Of a stretch of DNA of 64,000 nt, positions 44,020 through 51,743 are shown one piece after another (the stretch's first letter is position 1; the number at the start of each line of letters is the position of its first letter). This stretch comes from Suilimivivens sp045586385 (GTDB lineage: Bacteria; Bacillota; Clostridia; Lachnospirales; Lachnospiraceae): contig JAZNAE010000026.1 in NCBI GenBank assembly GCA_045586385.1, forward strand, positions 62,001 to 126,000, in the 5' to 3' direction. The position numbers were made by a program, and so were the translations under genes. The notes beneath the pieces were generated by a model. It was not told the origin of the DNA, did not search any database, and was given only the letters and a program-made list of their open reading frames with translations.

Positions 44020-44439
44020 TTATTTAAAAAGTCCATCAAAGAAATGTGCACCGGCTTTTTCAAGTGCCTCTACTGCTTTCTGCAAATCAGAAGGCTTGAT
44101 AGCAATTGCTGCCTCGTCAGTAGTCGTACAAAGTGCATACATATACTCAATGTTGATGCCTGCTTCGTACAGAATATGCAAGGTTTCCTGAAGAGCACCA
44201 ATCTTATGGGGAAGGGTTACTGCCACGATATCGCTTAATGTTGCAGAGAAGCCTTTTGTCTTCAATGCATCTTTTCCTCTCTCAGGCTCTTCCACCAAAA
44301 TACGGAGCATACCGTAATCACTGGTATCTGCAAGGCTTAAGGAAATAATATTAATGTTTTCTTCTTTTAATGTATTGAGAACTTCTTCCAATCTGCCCTC
44401 TCTGTTTTCGAGAAATACGGATAACTGTTTAATTGTCAT
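44020..44439 (-). CDS. Tandem ACT-domain protein of the aryl-acid module
   Basis: A 139-residue protein made of two ACT domains (residues about 1-66 and 70-139; LSVFLENREGRLEEVLNTL and ALQETLHILYEAGINIEYM). ACT domains bind amino acids and control metabolic enzymes. The ATG at 44439 follows AAGGAGG. It is the last gene of the iorA-iorB-paaK unit. Such ACT proteins are often next to phenylacetate-CoA ligase genes in anaerobes, so it probably senses an aromatic amino acid or regulates PaaK. This is inferred from context. Confidence 0.88.
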   Translation of the reverse strand: MTIKQLSVFLENREGRLEEVLNTLKEENINIISLSLADTSDYGMLRILVEEPERGKDALKTKGFSATLSDIVAVTLPHKIGALQETLHILYEAGINIEYMYALCTTTDEAAIAIKPSDLQKAVEALEKAGAHFFDGLFK

Positions 44440-44455
44440 AATAATTTCCTCCTTC

Positions 44456-45754
44456 CTATACCAGCTTACGCTTATCAATGACATGCACTGCCTTACCCAT
44501 ACTTCTTTCAATGGTTCTGGGCTCTACCAGTTTGACTTTTACTGCAAGACCGATTGCCTGCTGAATGGTATGTGCAATTTTCTTTGTCAGGCTTTCAAGT
44601 TCTTTAATTTCATCGGAGAAGAAACGTTCTTCTACTTCTACCTGTACTTCAAGCGTATCTAAGTTGTTTACACGGTCAACAATCATCATGTAATGAGGTG
44701 TTGTTTCACCCATTTCAAGAAGGGCTGCTTCCACCTGTGAAGGGAATACATTTACGCCACGGATAATAAGCATATCATCGGAACGGCCTTTGAATCTGCT
44801 GATTCTTGCAAGCGTTCTTCCACATTCACACTTATCGTAGCTGATGCTGGTAAGGTCTTTGGTTCTGTATCTGATAAGCGGGATACCTTCCTTGGTAAGT
44901 GTAGTAAATACAAGCTCACCTGTCTCTCCTGCTCCGATAGGTCTAAGTGTTTTAGGGTCAATGATTTCCGGAAGGAAATGATCTTCATATACATGAAGTC
45001 CCTTGTGATACTGACAGTCACAGGCAACACCGGGTCCCATAATTTCGGAAAGACCGTAAATATCGTGTGCACTGATATGTAACTTTTCTTCAATCTGAAG
45101 TCTCATCTGCTCTGTCCAAGGCTCTGCACCACAAATAGCTGCTTTTAACTTGATATTTTCAATATCACCGTCTGCCTCCAAAGTCTCTGCAATATGTAAT
45201 AAGTAAGAAGGCGTACATGCAATTGCAGTTACTCCGAAGTCTTTCATCATCGTAGTAAGCTTTTTGGTATTACCGGTAGACATGGGAACAACCGTTGCGC
45301 CCAAATGCTCTGCGCCATAGTGTGCACCTAAGCCTCCTGTGAAAAGCCCGTAACCATAGGCTACCTGAATGGTGTCACCTCTGCCGATACCGGCCATGGT
45401 TAATGCTCTTGCCACGCACTCTGACCAAATTTCAATATCTTTTCTGGTATAACCGACTACCGTCGCTTTGCCTGTAGTACCACTGGATGCATGAACACGC
45501 ACAATTTCGGATTGGGGTGCTGCAAAAAGCCCAAAGGGATATGTATCTCTCAAGTCATCCTTTGTGGTGTAGGGAAGTTTATCAATATCCTCAATTCCGC
45601 GGATATCTCCCGGCTCCACTCCTGCCTGCTGCATTTTCTTGCGGTAATATTCCACATTGTGATAAACACGGTTTACTGCTTTTACAAGCCTCTTACTTTG
45701 CAGAGCAGTCATTTCGTCTCTGCTCATACATTCTTTTGCTTCATTCCAAATCAC
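44456..45754 (-). CDS. paaK: Phenylacetate-CoA ligase family enzyme
   Basis: An AMP-forming ligase of 432 residues joining aryl acetates to CoA. VHASSGTTGKATVVGYT is the P-loop, followed by YGLSEIMGPGVACDCQ and RYRTKDLT, the core motifs of the adenylating family. A GTG at 45754 with GGAGGG eight bases upstream is the preferred start; the open frame to 45853 runs into iorB. In aromatic amino acid fermentation by anaerobes it can work with IOR either to use aryl acids or, in reverse, to recover ATP from aryl-acetyl-CoA. The direction is not known from sequence. Confidence 0.92.
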   Translation of the reverse strand: MIWNEAKECMSRDEMTALQSKRLVKAVNRVYHNVEYYRKKMQQAGVEPGDIRGIEDIDKLPYTTKDDLRDTYPFGLFAAPQSEIVRVHASSGTTGKATVVGYTRKDIEIWSECVARALTMAGIGRGDTIQVAYGYGLFTGGLGAHYGAEHLGATVVPMSTGNTKKLTTMMKDFGVTAIACTPSYLLHIAETLEADGDIENIKLKAAICGAEPWTEQMRLQIEEKLHISAHDIYGLSEIMGPGVACDCQYHKGLHVYEDHFLPEIIDPKTLRPIGAGETGELVFTTLTKEGIPLIRYRTKDLTSISYDKCECGRTLARISRFKGRSDDMLIIRGVNVFPSQVEAALLEMGETTPHYMMIVDRVNNLDTLEVQVEVEERFFSDEIKELESLTKKIAHTIQQAIGLAVKVKLVEPRTIERSMGKAVHVIDKRKLV

Positions 45755-45779
45755 TGCCAAAACCCTCCTGTTTTCCTTT

Positions 45780-46352
45780 TTATTGTAAATTCCAACCGGC
45801 TTCAAACGCTTTTGTGTTGATTTCGATTGTCTTCGGAGGAACAGTTGCTTCAATTACCTTAATCCATTCTTCCTTGGCAAAGTCCATCTGTTTTGCAGCC
45901 ACACCTACGATAATGGTGTTGAACACTCTTGCATTACCGATTTCTTTTGCAAGTTTCTGTGCATCTAATGCAATCACATTGTGTTTTTCTTTTAAAGTTT
46001 CAATAATTCCTTCGGGATACTGTGCAAGTCCTGCCGATACCGTCATGGGATCCATGCGGATATCATTTACAATCAGCACACCGTCTTTTTTAAGGAAATG
46101 TGCATAGCGGAGTGCTTCCAGTCTCTCAAATGCGATCAACACATCTGCACACCCTTCTTCTACGATTGGCTCTGCTACCTTTTCACCATAGCGCACATAA
46201 GTAACCACGCTACCGCCACGCTGTGCCATTCCATGTACTTCTGAAATTTTTACGTCATAACCTGCGGCTCTGGTAATACCGCCTAAAATACGGCTGGTAA
46301 GAAGGGTTCCCTGACCTCCTACCCCTACAATCATAATATTTCTTGTTTCCAT
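45780..46352 (-). CDS. iorB: Indolepyruvate:ferredoxin oxidoreductase, beta subunit
   Basis: The 190-residue gamma-domain-type subunit of the 2-oxoacid oxidoreductase. IMIVGVGGQGTLLTSRILGG is the diagnostic start, and HGMAQRGGSVVTYVRYG is the conserved middle motif. It pairs with IorA to oxidise aryl pyruvates. The ATG at 46352 follows AAGGAGG; an earlier ATG at 46379 overlaps iorA. The gene is directly between iorA and paaK. Confidence 0.95.
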   Translation of the reverse strand: METRNIMIVGVGGQGTLLTSRILGGITRAAGYDVKISEVHGMAQRGGSVVTYVRYGEKVAEPIVEEGCADVLIAFERLEALRYAHFLKKDGVLIVNDIRMDPMTVSAGLAQYPEGIIETLKEKHNVIALDAQKLAKEIGNARVFNTIIVGVAAKQMDFAKEEWIKVIEATVPPKTIEINTKAFEAGWNLQ

Positions 46353-46365
46353 CTGCGTCCCCTCC

Positions 46366-48126
46366 TTACTTATTCTCAATTAAGCTGATAGCACCGAATT
46401 TACAGTTGCTCATACAAAGGCCGCAGCCGTTACACATGTTTTCATCAATCACTGCCGTACCGTCTTCACCTTTCTTAATTGCAGGACATCCTGCCACCAG
46501 ACAAAGACCACACTTCTTACACTTCTCAGAATCTACCACACATTTGCCCTTAGGCACAAAGGTCTTAAGAAGCGCACACTGGGACTTGGTAATAATTACG
46601 GAAACTTCTTCTCTTTGTGTTTCCTGTTTTACCAGTCTTTCAATCTCATCAATATCAAAAGCATCTACCTCATATACGTGTTCAATGCCCATAGCTTTAC
46701 AAAGCTTATAGAGATTAATCATATAGGTAGTATCGCCCATTAATGTCTTACCGGTTGCTGCGTGCTCCTGATGACCTGTCATACCTGTTGTTGAGTTATC
46801 CAGAATCATAACTGTTCCGGTTCCTTTGTTATAAACCATGTTCATCAGGGAATTAACGCCTGTATGTAAAAAGGTGGAGTCACCGATTACCGCAACCCAG
46901 TTCTTGATATAATCTTTACCTTTGGCTTTTTCCATACCATGAAGGTTGGAAATACTTGCACCCATACAAACGGTAGTATCTACTACATTAAGAGGTGCAA
47001 CTGCTCCCAGTGTATAACATCCGATATCACCTGCTGCATGGATTTTCAATTTCTTCAGCACAGAGTATACACTTCTGTGAGGACATCCGGGACAAAGGAT
47101 AGGCGGTCTTGCAGGTACCTGTGCAGGTGCATCTGCCTGCGTTTCTACACCTAAGATTGCTTTTTTCAGCATATTGGCACTGTATTCGCCCTGCACGGTA
47201 AAGATTTCTTTACCGATTGCCTTGATTCCCCATGATTTTACCTGTTCTTCAATGACAGGTTCCAACTCTTCCACGATGTAAAGAGTATCAACCTTGGAAG
47301 CAAACTCTTCAATCAGCTTCTTGGGGAGAGGATGAACCAAACCAAGTTTTAAAACGGATGCTTCAGGAAGTGCTTCCTTCACATACTGATAAGGAATACC
47401 GCTGGTGATAACACCAATCTTTGTTCCGTTATATTCCACTTTATTAATATCAAGCGTGTTGGCATCCTCTGCCATTCTCTTTAAACGCTCTTCTACCACA
47501 AGGTGACGCTTAATCGCATTACCGGGCATCATAACATTCTTTGCAATATTCTTTTCGTAAGGTTTATCCTCAAGTTCCACTCTCTCTTCTAAATTTACGA
47601 TTCCCTGAGAGTGTGCCAGTCTGGTTGTCTCTCTGAAAATAATTGGAGTATCGTACTCTTCGGAAAGTTCGAAAGCACGCTTAATAAACACTCTTGCTTC
47701 CTCACTGTCAGAAGGCTCGATAACAGGTACCATAGCTGCTCTTGCCACCATACGGGAATCCTGTTCATTCTGGGAACTGTAGATACCCGGATCATCTGCT
47801 GCCACAAGCACAAGGCCGCCGTTTACCCCACTGTAAGAAATGGTATAAAGAGGGTCAGATGCCACATTTACACCAACATGCTTCATGGAAACAAGGGCAC
47901 GCACACCGCTTAAAGATGCACCGATAGCCACTTCCATGGCTACTTTTTCATTGGGTGACCACTCTGCATAAATATCGTCCTGATACTTAATTATATTTTC
48001 ACTGATTTCAGTACTGGGAGTACCCGGATAGGCTGCAGACACCTTAACGCCTGCTTCATAAGCGCCTCTGGCGATGGCTGCATTTCCCAGCATTACAACT
48101 TTCTCTCCTGCTAATTCTTTACTCAC
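46366..48126 (-). CDS. iorA: Indolepyruvate:ferredoxin oxidoreductase, alpha subunit
   Basis: A 586-residue enzyme that, with IorB, oxidatively decarboxylates indole-, phenyl- and hydroxyphenyl-pyruvate to aryl-acetyl-CoA, passing electrons to ferredoxin. The N-terminal part is the pyrimidine-binding domain (AYPGTPSTEISENI). The TPP-binding motif GDSTFLHTGVNSLMNMVYN is in the middle. The C-terminus carries two ferredoxin-like clusters (CKKCGLC...CP and CNGCGLCMSNC). It is the first gene of the operon. The upstream region contains the inverted-repeat element at 48.2-48.4 kb. Confidence 0.96.
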   Translation of the reverse strand: MSKELAGEKVVMLGNAAIARGAYEAGVKVSAAYPGTPSTEISENIIKYQDDIYAEWSPNEKVAMEVAIGASLSGVRALVSMKHVGVNVASDPLYTISYSGVNGGLVLVAADDPGIYSSQNEQDSRMVARAAMVPVIEPSDSEEARVFIKRAFELSEEYDTPIIFRETTRLAHSQGIVNLEERVELEDKPYEKNIAKNVMMPGNAIKRHLVVEERLKRMAEDANTLDINKVEYNGTKIGVITSGIPYQYVKEALPEASVLKLGLVHPLPKKLIEEFASKVDTLYIVEELEPVIEEQVKSWGIKAIGKEIFTVQGEYSANMLKKAILGVETQADAPAQVPARPPILCPGCPHRSVYSVLKKLKIHAAGDIGCYTLGAVAPLNVVDTTVCMGASISNLHGMEKAKGKDYIKNWVAVIGDSTFLHTGVNSLMNMVYNKGTGTVMILDNSTTGMTGHQEHAATGKTLMGDTTYMINLYKLCKAMGIEHVYEVDAFDIDEIERLVKQETQREEVSVIITKSQCALLKTFVPKGKCVVDSEKCKKCGLCLVAGCPAIKKGEDGTAVIDENMCNGCGLCMSNCKFGAISLIENK

Positions 48127-48223
48127 TCTTAATCCACCTTTCGTATCCTAAAAAAATTTTCCAACCCTTATCATAACACAGATTGCTTTTCAATGAAAAT
48201 ATTTTATAATAAAATTGTAAATT

Positions 48224-48395
48224 TTTTATTATAATATGCACAAAAGAATTTGTTCTTGCCCTATGCGCGGAACATTTCACTGAGCCTTCTAATACGAAAA
48301 TCGTGTTCAGCAAAGGCTTCCACGATTTTTGAGTCTCAGCTTCATCGCGCAAAAGGCCTACGAACAAGCTTCTTTTGTAGCAAATATAATAAAAC
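48224..48395. repeat. Large imperfect inverted-repeat element with outward-facing -10 boxes
   Basis: The outer arms (about 48224-48270 and 48345-48395) are imperfect inverted copies that share ACAAAAGAA, TTGTTC and TGCGCG blocks. Inside are CTGAG/CTCAG (48280-48284, 48335-48339), AAAATCGTG/CACGATTTT (48297-48305, 48321-48329), and AGCCTT/AAGGCT (48283-48288, 48313-48318), the last crossing the previous stem as a pseudoknot would. Each arm ends in TATAAT pointing outward, toward iorA and toward the thioesterase. It contains no credible gene. Confidence 0.65.
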
Positions 48396-48417
48396 TTTGA
48401 AGGAGAAATTAAATATC

Positions 48418-48906
48418 ATGCATAAAGAAACTAGGCCGCTAAAGACAATAGAGGAATCATGGACGGAGCAGATTCATCTGCTTCGGTATGAAGATATTAA
48501 TGGGGAAAATCGGTTGTTTGGCGGAAAACTGGTCTCCTGGATTGATGAAGTAGGCGGTATTGTTGCCAAGAGACATGCCGGCATGAAGGTAACCACCGCT
48601 TCTATTGATAACCTGCGTTTCAAGGAACCGGCACATCTTGATGACTTAATTGTCATAATCGGATATGTCACCTATGTAGGGAATACTTCCATGGAAGTAA
48701 GGGTAGATACCTATCTTGAAGAAAAGGACGGCACACGCCGCACTATCAATCGGGCATATCTTTCTTTAGTGGGGCTGGATGATAACGGATGTCCGAAGCA
48801 GATTCCTTATGGGATAAGGATTAAGACGGAGTCGCAAAAAGGTGACTACGAAGGAGCCTTAAAAAGAATGGAACTTCGAAGAATACGCCAGAAGGAAGGG
48901 TTTTAA
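48418..48906 (+). CDS. Acyl-CoA thioesterase, hotdog fold
   Basis: A 162-residue hotdog-fold thioesterase that hydrolyses acyl-CoA. The signature GGKLVSWIDEVGGIVAKRHAG has the catalytic acidic residue, and the following TTASIDNLRFKEPAHLDDLI matches the YciA/BFIT-like cytosolic family. The ATG at 48418 has AAGGAG 12 bases upstream; the longer open frame to 48250 crosses the inverted-repeat element. It is divergent from iorA, which makes aryl-acetyl-CoA, so removal of aryl-CoA surplus is one possible role. Confidence 0.88.
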   Translation: MHKETRPLKTIEESWTEQIHLLRYEDINGENRLFGGKLVSWIDEVGGIVAKRHAGMKVTTASIDNLRFKEPAHLDDLIVIIGYVTYVGNTSMEVRVDTYLEEKDGTRRTINRAYLSLVGLDDNGCPKQIPYGIRIKTESQKGDYEGALKRMELRRIRQKEGF

Positions 48907-48926
48907 CAAGGCACATATTCCTTGTT
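48905..48926 (+). terminator. Intrinsic terminator of the thioesterase gene
   Basis: AACAAGG/CCTTGTT with TTTT following, overlapping the stop codon. The rest of 48927-49188 holds no gene that I can support. Confidence 0.75.
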
Positions 48927-49188
48927 TTGGAACTAAAAAGTGATTTATCAATTTTTTGTTCCAGAAAACGAGACAAAATTCTGAAATAATAAAGCATCTT
49001 ATCAAGAAAATGGTACGCGAAAAACCCTTTCTCGAATCTTATTCCAGAAAAATCTATTAAAAAAGAAAAAAACAGCTTATTTCTGTATTGAAAGTGGTAT
49101 AAAAATCAACCTAATTCCTTTCTGATACCAAAGTGATAGCAAACCTCCAATGCGAGGTTTACATAACATCAAAATCCAAGTGCTAAAA

Positions 49189-49217
49189 AGAGGCTGTGAA
49201 AATTTTTCACAGCCTCT
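49189..49217 (-). terminator. Intrinsic terminator of ilvE
   Basis: A 14-bp perfect stem AGAGGCTGTGAAAA/TTTTCACAGCCTCT, then T's on the minus strand. Confidence 0.92.
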
Positions 49218-49231
49218 CATACTTTATCTTA

Positions 49232-50257
49232 TTACTTTACTTCTACAATCCATCCTTCGGGAGCTTTGATGGTTCCCATCTGGATTCCTGTCAATGTTTC
49301 GTATAACTTCTTGGTGACAGGTCCCATTTCAGTCATGCCGCTGGGCAGGCAGATTTCCTTGCCATGGTCAACAATCTTTCCTACAGGAGAGATAACTGCT
49401 GCAGTACCGCAAAGACCACATTCTGCAAAATCCTTAACCTCTTCTAATGCGATTTCTCTCTCTTCTGCTTCCAGTCCAAGATATTCCTGTGCTACCTGGA
49501 TTAAAGAACGTCTTGTAATAGAAGGAAGAATGCTGCTTGACTTCGGTGTAACAACCTTGCCATCCTTGGTAACAAAGAGGAAGTTTGCTCCGCCGGTTTC
49601 TTCTACATATGTTTTGGTTGCTGCATCAAGATACATATTCTCATCATATCCCTGCTTATGTGCATCAACAATTGCATGTAAACTCATTGCATAGTTAAGA
49701 CCTGCTTTGATATGTCCTGTTCCGTTCGGTGCTGCACGGTCAAAGTCACATACTCTAATAGTAAGAGGCTTTACGCCGCCTTTAAAGTAAGGACCTACCG
49801 GTGTGGTTAATACACGGAACTGGTATTCATCTGCAGGCTTTACGCCAATAACAGGGTTACTTCCGAACATATAAGGACGAACATAAAGTGTAGCTCCGCT
49901 TCCGTAAGGGGGAACATATGCTTCGTTTGCTTTAATAGTCTTAAGAACTGCTTCTACAAATTTATCCTGAGGGAATACAGGCATTTCCAAACGAGCTGCA
50001 CTCTGTGCCATTCTCTCTGCATTTAAGTCAGGGCGGAAAGTAACGATCTTACCGTCTGCTGTTGTGTAAGCCTTCATTCCTTCAAAAACGGTCTGCGCAT
50101 ACTGTAATACGCCTGCACATTCGTTAATGACGACGTTAGCATCCTCTGTCAGTATGCCCTCGTCCCAGGCGCCATTCTTAAAATTGGATACGAATCGGTA
50201 ATCTGTTTGTACATAGCCAAATCCGAGATTAGCCCAATCAATGTTTTTCTTTTCCAT
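49232..50257 (-). CDS. ilvE: Branched-chain amino acid aminotransferase
   Basis: A PLP enzyme of fold type IV, 341 residues, interconverting Leu/Ile/Val and their 2-oxo acids. QTVFEGMKAY and the Schiff-base Lys in GHIKAGLNYAMS are visible; EETGGANFLF and the GTAAVISPVG phosphate-binding turn follow. It is monocistronic, with a terminator. In many anaerobes it also acts on aromatic oxo acids, which would feed the nearby IOR; this is only a suggestion. Confidence 0.95.
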   Translation of the reverse strand: MEKKNIDWANLGFGYVQTDYRFVSNFKNGAWDEGILTEDANVVINECAGVLQYAQTVFEGMKAYTTADGKIVTFRPDLNAERMAQSAARLEMPVFPQDKFVEAVLKTIKANEAYVPPYGSGATLYVRPYMFGSNPVIGVKPADEYQFRVLTTPVGPYFKGGVKPLTIRVCDFDRAAPNGTGHIKAGLNYAMSLHAIVDAHKQGYDENMYLDAATKTYVEETGGANFLFVTKDGKVVTPKSSSILPSITRRSLIQVAQEYLGLEAEEREIALEEVKDFAECGLCGTAAVISPVGKIVDHGKEICLPSGMTEMGPVTKKLYETLTGIQMGTIKAPEGWIVEVK

Positions 50258-50337
50258 AGTTTTGCGCTCCTTCTGTATTTTAGTGTATTAAAGTATTGAA
50301 ATACTTTTCTATTATTAACCTTTTTTCCTAAAAAGTC

Positions 50338-50365
50338 AATAGCCTGTCACATCTGACAGGCTATT
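50338..50365 (-). terminator. Hairpin after dfrA
   Basis: A 12-bp perfect stem AATAGCCTGTCA/TGACAGGCTATT with a 4-nt loop. The minus strand continues GACTTTTTAGG, so termination is likely but the T run is not adjacent. Confidence 0.65.
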
Positions 50366-50372
50366 ATTTCTA

Positions 50373-50861
50373 TTATTTCTTCTCATATTTGAGGAAATGG
50401 TAAGTCAAATCAAAATATACCTGCTCATCACTGTCTGCGGTAATCTCCCACTCCGGCATCTTGTCCAGATTCGGGAAATACGCATCTGCCTCATAAGCAT
50501 GGTCGATCTTAGTTACATGGGCCACATTGCAGTAGGGAAGCATCTGCTTATAAATGCTATCACCACCGATAATGTATACATCTTCATCATTATATTTCTT
50601 AAGTTCTTCCAGAAGTTCATCCACGCTGTGAACTACAATGGCATCCTTTACTTTATAGTCCGGATTGGTTGACATAATAATGTTTGTTCTGTTCTTAAGA
50701 GGCAGTCCCTGAGGAAACGTCTCCAAAGTCTTTCTACCTAAAACCACTACCTTTCCTGTAGTTTCTTCCCTGAAGAATTTATGGTCCGCCGGAATTCTTA
50801 CCAAAAGTTCATTCTTATTGCCAATGGCCCAGTTTTCATCTACTGCAACAATTAAATTCAT
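50373..50861 (-). CDS. dfrA: Dihydrofolate reductase
   Basis: It reduces dihydrofolate with NADPH to regenerate the folate used by ThyA. The 162-residue protein starts MNLIVAVDENWAIGNKNELL; VVVLGRKTLETFPQGLPL and DVYIIGGDSIYKQML are the NADPH-binding signatures. The ATG at 50861 follows GAGGAA; an ATG eight codons earlier overlaps thyA. It is directly after thyA, the usual folate pair. Confidence 0.96.
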   Translation of the reverse strand: MNLIVAVDENWAIGNKNELLVRIPADHKFFREETTGKVVVLGRKTLETFPQGLPLKNRTNIIMSTNPDYKVKDAIVVHSVDELLEELKKYNDEDVYIIGGDSIYKQMLPYCNVAHVTKIDHAYEADAYFPNLDKMPEWEITADSDEQVYFDLTYHFLKYEKK

Positions 50862-50874
50862 GTTCTCTTCCTCT

Positions 50875-51723
50875 CTAAATAGCAATCGGTATATTTAAAA
50901 TCTGCTCGCCGGTCACATAATTTTCTACCTTAACGTCATTTCTTGTAAACTGATAGAAATCTTTAATCTCCGGATTTAACCAAAACGTAGGTGCATCCAG
51001 GCAGGGCCTGCTGATCAATTCTTCAATAATCGGTACATGGCGGTCGTAAATATGCGCATCGGCAATCACATGTACCAGTTCGCCCACATTCATATCACAT
51101 ACCTGGGCAAGCATATGTACAAGTACCGCATACTGTACCACATTCCAGTTATTGGCTGCAAGCACATCCTGGGACCGCTGGTTCAAAATCGCGTTCAGAG
51201 TCAGCTTATCTTCTCCTTTTTTCTGTGTTACATTAAACGTCATGCTGTAGGCACAGGGATACAAATTCATCTCGTGTAAATCCTGATGCACGTAAATATT
51301 GGTCATGATACGACGGCTGAAGGGATTATTCTTTAAATCATAAATAACTCTGTCCACCTGGTCCATCATGCCTTCTTTATATTGGTGCTTTACGCCAAGC
51401 TGGTAACCGTAAGCCTTACCGATAGAACCGTCTTCATCTGCCCATTCATCCCAGATATGACTGTGCAGATCATGAATATTATTAGACTTCTGCTGCCAAA
51501 TCCAAAGCATTTCGTCAGTGGCACTTTTCAGTGCCGTCTTTCTCAATGTAAGAATCGGAAATTCTTTTGATAAATCGTAACGGTTTACCACGCCGAACTT
51601 CTTGATGGTGTATGCCGGCGTTCCGTCCTCCCAACGTGGCCTTACCTTCTCCCCTTCCGTACTTGTTCCGTTTGTAAGAATATCTTTACACATATCGATA
51701 AAGATTTTATCTGCCATACTCAT
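50875..51723 (-). CDS. thyA: Thymidylate synthase (ThyA)
   Basis: It methylates dUMP to dTMP using methylene-THF. Of 282 residues, the catalytic Cys is 157 in YPCAYSM. QRSQDVLAANNWNVVQYAVL is the dUMP-binding block and HIYDRHV follows. The protein is a little divergent in the N-terminal part (KFGVVNRYDLSKEFPILTLRKT) but all core residues are present. It is co-transcribed with dfrA. Confidence 0.96.
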   Translation of the reverse strand: MSMADKIFIDMCKDILTNGTSTEGEKVRPRWEDGTPAYTIKKFGVVNRYDLSKEFPILTLRKTALKSATDEMLWIWQQKSNNIHDLHSHIWDEWADEDGSIGKAYGYQLGVKHQYKEGMMDQVDRVIYDLKNNPFSRRIMTNIYVHQDLHEMNLYPCAYSMTFNVTQKKGEDKLTLNAILNQRSQDVLAANNWNVVQYAVLVHMLAQVCDMNVGELVHVIADAHIYDRHVPIIEELISRPCLDAPTFWLNPEIKDFYQFTRNDVKVENYVTGEQILNIPIAI

Positions 51724-51743
51724 AGTAATTGTTTCCTTTCACG

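Noticed and set aside
48927..49188. Possible small gene in the gap between the thioesterase and ilvE
   Set aside because: Only A/T-rich sequence with two small hairpins was seen (one is AAACCTC/GAGGTTT at 49141-49160). No start with a ribosome site and a meaningful frame was found.
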